Source: Deuterostichococcus epilithicus (taxonomy: Eukaryota; Chlorophyta; Trebouxiophyceae; Prasiolales; Stichococcaceae). Taken from it: a DNA stretch of 64,000 nt. A program made the position numbers and the translations under genes. The stretch spans positions 1,798,012 to 1,862,011 of the forward strand of contig JAVTLE010000004.1 of assembly GCA_033439295.1 (NCBI GenBank). Direction: 5' to 3'. The notes under the pieces are model-generated. The model saw only the letters and a list, made by a program, of their open reading frames with translations. It was not told the origin of the DNA and made no database searches. This document shows positions 1 to 10,000 of the stretch, in pieces. Positions within the stretch are counted from its first letter, which is position 1. The number at the start of each line of letters is the position of its first letter.

Positions 1-3000
1 AGGGATGGTTGGAGCGGGGTAGGACGGCAGCGGCGGCTGACTTGGCGGCGGACAGGGGCTGCATGAGAGGTGTTTGGCCCTGATGCATGCTGTTCCCGTG
101 GCGGCGTGAGGCTAGGACATCTCCACGAATGTCGGCGGAGACTCTGCAATAGGTCTTCGCGCCAGCCACGGCTGGCGCGAGGTGCCGGCCGCAATGGGAG
201 CAGACTTCCTTGCCCGAGGCTCCACACCAGATTCAGTTTCAGCCGCACCTTCTTCTCCGCCTTCGGCGGGCCCTTGGGCGCCACCCTGGCTTTTTCCTTG
301 TCGTAGTCCGCGGCCGCTGCCGCCAGTGCCGCCTGGATCGCCTTGTCCTTCTCCTTCTCCGCCTGTTGAGAGCGCAGTTTAGGGTTCTCAGGCTTATTGC
401 AGAGGGGTCACGCCCGCCTGGGGCGGCTTGTGCGATGTGCACAGAAGCGCGGCGGCGGTGTCGCCCCTGGATCGCCTTGTCCCCCACCATCTCCGTCTGC
501 AGAGCTGCACATGCCAGACGGTCAAGCCTGATCAGAAGTCGACCGGATTGTCTTGTCGTTCGCCTTTTCGTTCTCCACCTGTTGTGACGAGGCTTCAGGA
601 ACGCTCTCGAGCTGCTGCGCGAAATTGTTCCTGTTTTGGGTACAATTCCGATCAACTCCTCGAAAGCAATCCTGTCTCGAACAGGTTGGGACGATTGAGC
701 AGGCACTGTGCTTGCATTTGTGTCGAGCGAGTGGCATTGAGCACGTGGTCAGCGGCTGCTGCCGTACACGCCGCCTGGGTCGCCTCGTCATTCTCTGCAT
801 TTCGTGGACATTTGAATGGGGCTCGCTTCTGGGCCGTCATGCAGCGCTTGGTGGGGCTGGCGTGGCAGGTTCCAGGCAGGCGCACCTGCTCGCACGGAAA
901 TCGAGGCCCAAGAAACTATCTGGCGCAAGGTGGAATTGCGCTGGTGTGTGGCGCGCTGCCGGCGTGCCAACACAACACTACTGGGAGCTGGGCCCCAGGA
1001 AGGCGTGCATGGTTCCATCGGCAGCGGCGGCGCGGCAAGGCGGTTCACTCCTGCTCCCATCCCCCTCCATCAGAGAAGGAGTCACCTCCATGCGCTCACG
1101 CTCGGCTTCCATGACCTCCTCCGCGCTCAGCGCCGGGCCGGAGGACGCCTTGCGCGCCGCCCGCTTCGCATCCGGGTCCTATGCGAAAAGAGGGGGTGTC
1201 GCAAGGCGGTCAGGAGCACATTTGTGGTGCGGATCGTGCGAGGAGGGTGTAGGGACCCGGACATGCCTCTGCACCCGAACGTGCTGCGGGGCGGACAGGG
1301 CGCCCGCTTCCAGCAATGCAGATGCGCGGCCTCGATTTCCGGCAGTGCTTCCGGCAATGCAGATGGACAGGTTGAGTTTCAGCAGTGCAGACGGACAGCG
1401 TGTGCCGACAGGGGCAGCGGCAGGCACCTGGGGCACCGCAAGACCCCTGAACTTTGAATCCACACCTTCTTGCGGCGGCCACCGACTGGCACGGCGGACG
1501 TGCCCTTTCCAGGCGCGGCGGCGGGCGCTGCGCCGCCGGCGCCGCCCGCAGCTGCGGGGGCGCCTCCGTTGGTCGGGTACGCCGACTCGACGCTGTAGTC
1601 CGAGTACAGCAGCTCGCCCCAGCTGTCGTGCACACCTGCAGGTCACAGATTACGACGTCAAGAGAGACGGGCTGAGCGGCAAAGCAGGCAGAGCTGCAAG
1701 TACTGGGCCTGCCATCTGCTTCGAGGTGCAATCAGACCGAAGCGACACCAGCAACTGCACGGCTACTCAGGGGGCATAGGCGCGGCAGCGGCAGCAGGAG
1801 ACACGTCCAGTGACGGTCGGCGGCCTGCCGCCGCTTGTGCAAGCCGTCCCTTGCGAATCGTGGCCCAGTGCTGCACGTCATCTGTACCACAACAGCGCCA
1901 GCGCCGCACCGACAAATGAGTGTACCCAAATTGCACCGGACTCAAGGCCAGACAAGGCAATTGCGCGCACGTTGACGTGGCGTTTCGATATACAACATAC
2001 AATGTGGTTCAGAGGTAGCAGGGGCTCACCGACACGGGAGCGGAAGCTGTACTTTGTTCCGGGCTTGAGACCGGGAACCGTGACAAGTGGCTCGCGTGTG
2101 GAATCGACTGCGACCGCCCACTGCGCGTCAGCGGCCGCCTTGGCCTCCAGCTGCCACGCATGTCCCGGCGGCGCCTGCGGGCAGTGAGTTCATTTACTTG
2201 TTGGTGAACAGGTCCGTAGGCGGTTGCGGAATCTCAGCTGGCAGCCCGCCCACCGCGCGTCGCCCGCTGCCTTGGCATCCTGCTGCTGCTCCTCCCAGGC
2301 GGCGCCAGCAGGCATGGCGGTCAGTGGTGTGGCAGTCGAATGGGAAAACACTGGATTTGGTTCTACTTGGGTAGAGCTGCGACGAATGGACAACTTTGTC
2401 TGCCTGCCCTGCTTGTCTGCAAGTGTCCCTCCAAGCCCTGCGGCAACTACGGAAACGCCCATGCCGAACAGCCGCTGCGTTCTGAAGCGATCTGTATGGC
2501 AGCATCGTGCTGCAGGAGAGGCCACGGCGCTCCAGTACACTCATCGACAAGGAGTCCGCCAGGGTGGCTGTTGCGTGACCACACTGCACCTTCTGGCCAG
2601 AGCGCGGCAGCGCCAGCGTCATGCAGGTTTTTGTCTCGACCGCATCACCGGCCAGCTGTCAAGACGCTGACCGCTTTGCTGCTGTGAGGCCAGATGCCGG
2701 TCCAGGAAATTGCATAACCACTGCTTGCCTCCGCGCCCAAGCGCGGTAGCGCCAGCTTTATGAGCCTATTTCCGTCTCGACCCGCACCACTGGCCAGCCA
2801 GCATGACCATTCACTTTGCGCATGAGACGGCAGGGCGGAAATTTTTTTGTGCAAATGACACGCCTTCTGCCCGGAGCGCAGCAGCGCGAGCGTGATGGAC
2901 GTCTCGGTCTTCTCCCGCATGACCGGCCGGTTGGGCTTGCCAAGGCTGGCCAGCAGCTCGGACCGCGCCTTGGCCCGCCGCTCCACCTCATCCTCCTGCC

Positions 3001-6000
3001 GCTGCTTTGCGCTCTTCTTCTGCAGCTCAGGGTGTCGCAGCGTGATTAACGGGAGTACAGAAGGCCTTCTCCCAGGCGCAATGGTTGCCACGGCTCCTGC
3101 GCCAATGATTCTGCCCGCCGCGCGGCCTCGCCCCCTCTGACGCTGGCTCGCACTCTCCTGTGGACATTCAACACCGTCGATGTCGACGGCCAGCTGCACC
3201 GCCGCAGCTGTCGCTGCTGTTTTGATGCGGAACCCCGTTTTCTGGTTGGCCACTGCTGTTGTGTTCTTTAAGGTGACGGTCCACGCACTGCTGGTGGTGC
3301 ATTGCCGACACCTTGGCCCGGGCTGTGCGTGAACTGCCCTGCAGTTGCTTTGCGTCCCGGCATTACTGCACCAGAGAACGAGCTGTCGCTCTTTCGCACA
3401 TTGTCACCCGGATTCACTGCACCAAGGCAGCAGGCCAGGACCGGAGTTGGAGCAGCCGTCAGTGCAGCTGCCAGCCAGACGTTCCCGGAGGAAGCAGTGC
3501 TTCGGGGCAGTCCCACGAGCTCGCCGCGAGGCGCCCGGCTGGGGTATCGCATCGACACCTGGCCACCCACTGGCCATGCCAGGGCTATGCTGGGCCTTGT
3601 AGCAGATCAAATGCGCAGCTGACGCTGTTACAGAGCCGATCAGCGTGCGCCAGGACGGCAAAAACTCCACGGGAAGCACCTCTCTGCGCTGCGCAGCACA
3701 GTCCCGTCACATGCACGGCCTCGAGGGCGGCGCCTGGCATGAACCACGAGCCAAGTATGTCCAGAACCAGGTACAAGAACCAGACACTGCACGATCTGTG
3801 CGCTGCGCGGCACGATGCTCGTGTGCGGTCTCGCGGGCGGCGCCGCATTCAAGTAAGATCGGGATCTCATGCAAGACGTAGCACGTTGCGCTGCGCGCGG
3901 CAACCGGACGGCGCAGTCATGGTGCTGCGCTGTGAGCCAGCTTCCTCTGAGAGACCGGCCCCTGGGGTGGCTTGACGAACAGGCACTCTGCACACGGCAC
4001 GGCCTGTTGCGGTGGCTCGCGGGGAACCGCAGGCGTCCGAGACGCCCAACTTCGTTCACGACTGGACGAAAAAGAGCTCGAGAAGCAGCACCTCTTCGCG
4101 CTGTGCGGCGCGGTCCTCGCGCGCGGCCTCGCGGGCAGCGCCCACATCAGAGGCTTTCCGCGCAGCCTTCTCCTGCTTCGCCTGCCGCTGCCGCCGCAGG
4201 GACTCGCGCTCCTGCCTGCGTGCCCAAGCGAAGAAGAGGTCATCACAGAGTGTCAGATTCCGTGATCCCTGATATTCACAAATGCATCTGCTGTCGACAC
4301 CGCCTGCTACTGCTTCGCCTGCCGCTGCCGCCGCAGGAACTCGTGCTCCTGCCTGCGCATTCCGCGTGAACGAGAGGTCAAAGTCCCTAAACATGGAGGC
4401 TCACAAACGCATCTGCTATCGTCACCGCGTTTCCCGGCTTTGCATGCCGCTGCCGCCACCAGAGCTCCTGCCCGCGGTACAGAAAAATGAGTGCGCATCA
4501 CACAGCTCCTGGCAAGCTCCACGAGGCTTGCGGCTCATTCACTGCCCTGCTGTGCTGATGCACTGCGAGCTGTTGCTGCTGTGGGCCGCCTCGCGCCTGC
4601 TGTGCGTGCATGCATGCCGCAGCTGACGCCTCTTGAAGTGTACTTTGCTGTGGACGTCAGCACTCACTTGGTCTGATCGTCCCATTCGTCCTGGGCCCTT
4701 TTTGAACGCGGCGAGGCACCAATGCCGCCAAAGCTGCCGCCGCTGCCGAAACCGCCNNCAAAGCCTGCCCCGCCAACGCAGCCGCCAAAGCCGCCACCGT
4801 AGCCACCGCCTGGGTAGTTCCCACCTGGATCGCCACGGAAGCCGCCGCCGCCGCCAATGCCGCCGCCCATGCCGGCTGCATGTCAGTGATTGTGATGACG
4901 GTGAGCATGCAGCGCTTTTCTCACATAGCACATGAAGTGTTCCCTGCAAACGCAGATCACTGCCAGGTTTGGGGTGCGTGATATGCTGTTGATGAATGGA
5001 CAAATCTTAGTTACGAGCCGAGGCGACAACCCGCGGCAGGCCCGAGCTAGGGTGCTCACCGCCTATGGGGCCGCCGCCAAACATCATGAAGCCGCTGCGG
5101 CCGCCACCCAGGTTGACGGGCATGCCGCCCATGCGCTCCATCCTGCACGATGACATACGCTCTGCTTCATGCTGTGGGTTGGAGGAATCCGATCGGGCGC
5201 AAGCTGCACCTGTCGCACCCTCAGCCCGACGGGCCCTATGAAAAATCTTGTCATGTCCAGCAACATCGCAGCTGTATTCGACCTGCCGCTGTGTGGAAGT
5301 TGGAAGCACTCTCGACGAAGGAGCATTCGGAAACCCTAAACCCTCAATGCTTTCGCACATGAACATGAAAAAGTCCATGGCCTCGTCCATGGCGGCCTCG
5401 TAGTTGTCGTCATCAAACTCCTCGTCCTCGTCCTGGGAGCCGTCAGCGTCACGGCCCATGCGCCGCTGCGCTTCGAAGATCTTCTTGAACATCTCCGCCG
5501 CCTCGTGTTTGTTGTCCGGGTTCTTGTCTGGGTGCCTGAGTGGAGCGGCAGGTACCCGATTTGGTCATATGTTTGACGGACGGCGTTTTGCGGAGTGGCA
5601 TTTTGCGGAGGGGAATCCTCTGCCGCCTCCTCCTTCTTGTTCGTGTTCTCGTCCGGGTGCCTTTGTAAACGGAATATGGGGTTGCATTTGACAACTGCTG
5701 ACGATTCTTTGGACAACCCAACTCCAGAACACGTGCCTGCGCGCATGGGTAGCGGGTCGCAAGGCTTTGGGGCTGACTGGCATGGCAAATCCTCGTGGAT
5801 AAGCACACGGTGGTTTGAGGCGCTGACGAGCCCCCTGGCAGCCTGGAGAGGACATTCTCACAGCGCGGAGCCTGTTGGTAACCGTCTCCGCATGCTGCCA
5901 TGGCATCATCGTCCAGGTCTGCTATGAGCCCACAACAGACAAAAGTCAAGCCCCAGCTCATCGCTGCTGCTCGTGCTGGATGTTGGAAATGTGGCTGAGC

Positions 6001-6559
6001 ATGGTTTCCAGGAATCGCACCATTTGAGGGCCATCTTCTTGTATGCGGTGCGGACGGTGCTCTCATCTGCTTCGACCTGCACTCGCACACGCAACTGCTT
6101 GATGGGCGCTGTGCACTCATGTACACTGCCAGCCTCGTGACCAGTCTCCTGGCGATCTGGCCGGCCGAGCCGTGCATCGCGGGCGTGCTGGACAGCGCAG
6201 AGGTGTCGAGCTGGACTGTCGTCGAGTCCATGTGGATTGAGTGCACTGACTGCCAATACATGGGCCGTCTACAGTATGCATTGTGGTCCATGCCTTTGCA
6301 GCAAAGGCGTGCGTGTGCCAGAAGGAGGCGTGATCGCAGCAGCACGACCCACGAGGCAAACATGCGCGCGATGCCCTACACATGCGCCCATGCATAGATG
6401 TGGATAAGGATGCATCAGCACATCGCACAGACATCATAGCTGATTGAAGGCTGTCCCAGCGTGGCCTGCGCGCTTTCGAAAGTTCAGACGAGGCTGGCAA
6501 CAGCAGACTCTCACGTCTATCTCTAGGAGCTCCGCGGCGTCCTCTTTGGTCATCCGCAT
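1..6559 (-). CDS. J-domain (Hsp40/DnaJ) protein with a fibronectin type III domain, 3' end off the window
   Basis: Likely an Hsp70 co-chaperone with an added protein-interaction domain. Exons on the minus strand: 6559-6515, 6076-6021, 5535-5359, 5142-5060, 4875-4668, 4215-4092, 3019-2864, 2174-2030, 1635-1466, 1178-1086, 362-228 and 58-1; all join in phase, at least 480 residues. The J domain comes first: AELLEIDVEADESTVRTAY, KKMALKW, then HPDKN, with the HPD split by an intron. A Gly-rich stretch and a charged, coiled-coil-like segment follow (exon 4215-4092). Exons 3019-1466 encode an FN3 fold, with TETSITLALL, VPGLKPGTKYSFRSRVG and LLYSDYSV. More charged sequence follows. The intron after 2864 needs a GC donor, which the phase supports. 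The short first exon (MRMTKEDAAELLEID) is the least certain. Two Ns lie at 4757-4758. The J and FN3 folds are seen directly; client and location are unknown. Confidence 0.8.
466..803 (-). repeat. three ghost copies of the start of J-FN3 exon 362-228
   Basis: The exon start with acceptor (CTGGATCGCCTTGTCCTTCT, then TCTCCGCCTGTTGAG on the plus strand) recurs at about 466-503 (CTGGATCGCCTTGTCCCCCA), 541-592 (GGATTGTCTTGTCGTTCGCC, then CTCCACCTGTTGTG) and 765-803 (CTGGGTCGCCTCGTCATTCT). All lie upstream of the exon in gene sense. Confidence 0.85.
1445..1466 (-). repeat. degenerate telomere-type/shared intron motif after a J-FN3 donor
   Basis: On the plus strand CCTGAACTTTGAATCCACAC abuts the donor at 1466. 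A close match, CCTAAACTTTGAAATCCACA, lies after the WBP11 donor at 27894. Confidence 0.7.
2240..2316 (-). repeat. ghost copy of the start of the J-FN3 FN3 exon 2174-2030
   Basis: CACCGCGCGTC..CCGCTGCCTTGGCATCC and GGCGGCGCCAGCAGG parallel CACTGCGCGTC..CCGCCTTGGCCTCC and GGCGGCGCCTGCGGG at the true acceptor. Translated, it gives a decoy resembling the true exon (AWEEQQQDAKAAGDARWA against AWQLEAKAAADAQWA). Confidence 0.8.
2590..2805 (-). repeat. two ghost copies of the end of J-FN3 exon 3019-2864
   Basis: The exon end (GAGCGCAGCAGCGCGAGCGT, then CTCGGTCTTCTCCCGCATGA on the plus strand) recurs at about 2590-2660 (GAGCGCGGCAGCGCCAGCGT) and 2727-2805 (AAGCGCGGTAGCGCCAGCTT). Both copies continue through a CTCGACC...GGCCAGC block. 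They follow the donor in gene sense. Confidence 0.85.
3660..3925 (-). repeat. three ghost copies of the end of J-FN3 exon 4215-4092
   Basis: The donor and exon end (AAGCAGCACCTCTTCGCGCT, then GTGCGGCGCGG on the plus strand) are echoed at about 3660-3735, 3775-3850 and 3876-3925. Each keeps a GCAC/GCGCTGCGC core, and two keep CTCG(A/C)GGGCGGCGCC. Spacing is ~100-115 nt. Confidence 0.8.
4295..4480 (-). repeat. two ghost copies of the start of J-FN3 exon 4215-4092
   Basis: CTTCGCCTGCCGCTGCCGCC, CGCAGG and CTCCTGCCTGCG are shared almost exactly between the exon start (4170-4220) and 4312-4361. A weaker copy (GCCGCTGCCGCCACCAGAGC then CTCCTGCCCGCG) lies at 4446-4477. This exon therefore has ghosts on both sides. 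Confidence 0.85.
5334..5344 (-). repeat. telomere-type motif after a 5' splice site (J-FN3 gene)
   Basis: In gene sense AGGGTTTAGGG begins 15 nt after the donor at 5359. It is a plant/green-algal telomere repeat and a half. Confidence 0.8.
5617..5664 (-). repeat. ghost copy of the start of the J-domain exon 5535-5359
   Basis: CCGCCTCCTCCTTCTTGTTC, then CTCGTCCGGGTGCCTTTG, parallels CCGCCTCGTGTTTGTTGTCC, then CTTGTCTGGGTGCCTGAG at the true exon start and acceptor (5494-5541). It lies about 120 nt upstream in gene sense. Confidence 0.8.
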
Positions 6560-7010
6560 GTTGCAGGATCGTCTGCAGATCGAGCCTCTAGCTCAAGATG
6601 CCTTCCTTGCGACTCTGTGTCGTGCACGCTGCGCAATCCAAGGTCGCAGTGCCCAATGCGCGTAGCCCCAGCGACGCGTCCGCTGTGGCCCTACGCTGAA
6701 AGCTACAGCCACTTTTCTAGCAGCGCAGCATGCTTGAAACACTGCGAACACACCAAGACTGCTGGGGAGCCAACGTCGGTGTGAACAAACTGCAAAGGGT
6801 TTTGCACTTGGCAGATTTCAGCGTTTCGCCCAACCACGCGTGGAGAGATCCTTAGTCATGGCACAGTCAGTGAGTAAGCGAGTCAGCGCGTTGCCGTGCC
6901 GATGCCATTCTTGGATCCGTCTACCAGCTCGGGAAATTGCTGATCGTCTGTGTGGTCTGCTCGGCGCACGACTCTGAGCTCCAACCGCGAGCTTAGCCAA
7001 ACCGTCCGAC
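6560..7010. promoter_or_regulatory. divergent promoter region between J-FN3 and AGT2 genes
   Basis: These 451 bases separate the two divergent start codons (6559 minus, 7011 plus). No coding exon or clear TATA box is visible. It must hold the 5' UTRs and promoters of both genes, perhaps as a shared bidirectional promoter; this is inferred from geometry only. Confidence 0.4.
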
Positions 7011-10000
7011 ATGGCCCTCCGGCGAGCTACTGCCCGCCTGGGCTGCTCGCTGCGGTGTTCATCCCGTGCATTTGCCAGCGTGCCAGAGGAGGCGCCTTCG
7101 GTGCCTGCGAGGGAGCCGCAGATGCCGGATTTTGAGTGAGTCGGTGCATGCCTGGTTGACCTGCTGTTGGGTCAGATGCAGTCCCTGAAGTGAAGGACCA
7201 CAACACTGACTCGGCTCACCACATCGCAGCTACACACCGCCAGCGTACACAGGGCCCTCAAAGGAGGAGACCCTCCGCCTGCGGAAGCAGTACATGAGCC
7301 CAGGTATGCACTAGTGACTCTCCGACACCGGCAGAGCCACGCAGCGGCGTCCGCTGCATGATCGCCTGCAGCAGAGCATCAACCTGGCTCAGTGGTCTCT
7401 CATGCGAGTCCTAGAAGTGATTGTGGGAGTTTCCTAGATGACACATACTGCAGGGTCATGCGCGCATACCTGCGATGTCATGCATCACCTGCAGCAGAAT
7501 GGATGGTATTTGCTGATGTTTGTGGGCCTCGCACATTCATAGAGCACTGCCTGCAAGATGCTGTCAATGCAGCACGGGAAAATCGGGCTCCTGCGACGTG
7601 CGGCGCTCTGGTGGTCAGGATGAGCTTGGAGTATGAATCTACATTTTACGTCCGATCGTGTGATAGCAGAAGGTTCTGCCTGCAGCCATCTTTCACAACT
7701 TCAAGGACCCGGTCATGATCGTGGACGGCAAGATGCAATACCTGTTTGACGAGACGGGGCGCCGCTACCTGGATGTGAGTCCGCTGCCCTGCCCCTTGGA
7801 AGGCAATGGCCAGTGTGCGCGCACCTGCTTGCACGGGGCCATCGCCTCTGGTTGTATGCCAGCACGCTTGCTGCCACAATTCGGATCGGCTGTTGGGTTG
7901 GCACCATAGCGTATGGACTTGTCGAAATCGCTGCTGTCGGCCCGCCATCTGAGCCAGCCGTGACTCTGCTCGCAGGCTTTCGCGGGCATCGTCACGGTCA
8001 GCGTGGGGCACTGCCACCCCAAGGTAGGCTTGGTGGCCCTGCCGGAGCACGTTTCCCCGTCCAATGGTGGCCCAGTTTTGGTCCCCACCCACAGCTGAGG
8101 CAGGAGTGCCGCGAGCACTCCGCACTTGCGCTGTCCTGCACACATCGGCGGCGGCTTGCGCACATGCGGCGCTCAGCCCGCAGCGCGGCAGCAGTTGCAT
8201 GGGGCTTTTGGTTCCAGCGGCAGAGTCCAGCTGGTGCAAGCGTCACGCTGGGCACTATCTCCAGCACACCCCACGCTCGGTCTGGGCCGCGCCGTTGCAG
8301 CGTGCCAATGCCCCTGAACCCTGCGCCGTGCCGGTGACGCACACCGGCTGCATTTCAAACATGTTGAAACCCGCGCCTGCCCCCCAGGCGCGGGTGCCGG
8401 CGGCCATACCGCGCGAGGGGAAGATCGGCTGCAGCACCACCACTGCATCATCTGCAGATCGCAGCCTGTGACCCGGGCCAATGCCCCGATGCACAGGTGC
8501 TGGCTGCTATCCAGACGCGGTGGAACCGGCTGCGACACACCACCAATGTCTAAGTCTCCTCAAAATTCTGTACTAGGCTCCGGACGCAGGTGTTGGCGGC
8601 CGTCCAGGCGCAGGAAACCCTACATCCTGACCGGCTGCAGCACACCAAATGTGTGACACGGTCAGAGGAGCATCCCCTCGACAACTCGGTGCCCCCTGGG
8701 CGCAGGTGCTGAAAGCCATCCAGGCGCAGGAGAACCGGCTGCAGCACACCACCACCATCTACCTGAACAACGAGGTGGCAGAGTATGCAAAGGAGCTGAC
8801 CGACCGCATGCCCGGCGACCTGAAGGTGCGGACAACACGTCATTGTAAGAAACGAAAGCAGTGGTGGTTCTGCCTAGAGCTGCAAAGCGGGATGGAGCTG
8901 CATTGCGCACGAGGAAATAGGATCGGACACGCCGCAGGCGCTGGCGTCGACAGGGCCAGTGAGGCCAAGCACATGGCCGTTATGATGGCACAGCACGCAC
9001 CCCTCAGCGCTCCAAGCTGCTCTTCGCCCTCCGCTGCAGGTGGCCTACTTCGTCAACAGCGGCAGCGAGGCCAACGACATGGCCATCATGATGGCGCGGC
9101 TGTACACCGGAAACTACGACCTGATCGGCCTGCGGAATGCGTACCACGGGCTGTCCTCGGCCACTACGGGGCTGCTGGGGCACTCCACCTGGAAGCCCAA
9201 CACGCCAATGGTGCGCCATGGGCTGGCTGTCCCAGTCTCATCGATTCCGATGCCGGCCTGTGGCAGCAGCGAGCTGCGCAAGTCAATAATGACACGTCTA
9301 AATCGACACACAACAACACAGCCAAGGTGCTCCTGGACGTGCCAAAGATGTCTGGCGGAAGCTGCAGCGCTTAACGCGGCGATACTGCAATGGTTGCAAG
9401 CATGGATGACAAATGTTGAACCCTTGCACACGACAGCCTGTGACGCGGCGGCAGCCCCCGGAATTCGCAAGCCCTCTGCCTGGCGCTCCAGGGCTTTAGC
9501 GTGGACATGACGCATAGAAGCCGGCACTGCACCGCGGCGCATCGTCCGACGGCTCCAGAGATCCCACTACCTGTGTCATGACTTGCGTCTTGCTCTCCAG
9601 GGCTTTGGCGTGCACCATGCGCTCAACCCGGACCCGTACCGCGGCGCTTACGGCAACGACGGGCCCGCTTACGCGGCGGACGTTGCAGACCTGATTTCTG
9701 CCGCCACGCCGGGCGTCGTGGCCGGCTTCTTCCACGAGACCATCCAGGGCGTCGGCGGCGCGGTGCCGCTGGCGGATGGGTATCTTCCGGCGGTGTATGA
9801 GGTGAGGGCTGTGAGGCCACGACTGTGGCGGCGCGGTCCCGCTCGCAGACAGCCAAAAGCCCTGAATGGCGACACGGCCACTCGTTCGCGGGTGACAGCA
9901 TGCGGCGCAGGCGGTGAAGCAGGCAGGTGGCCGCACCACTGTGGACGAGTCGCACAAGTCTCTGAACAGCGAGAATTGGTGTCGTTCTTGGTGACCCGCA

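Noticed and set aside
239-706. 155-residue minus-strand reading frame
   Set aside because: It mixes intron and out-of-phase exon sequence. The true exon (362-228) is in another frame and joins in phase with its neighbours.
553-1779. 408-residue plus-strand open frame
   Set aside because: A long frame by GC bias alone. It has no family resemblance and runs antisense to J-FN3 exons at 1086-1178 and 1466-1635.
2240-2316. possible extra FN3-gene exon (AWEEQQQDAKAAGDARWA)
   Set aside because: It is a degraded copy of the following exon. Exons 2864 and 2174 already join in phase without it.
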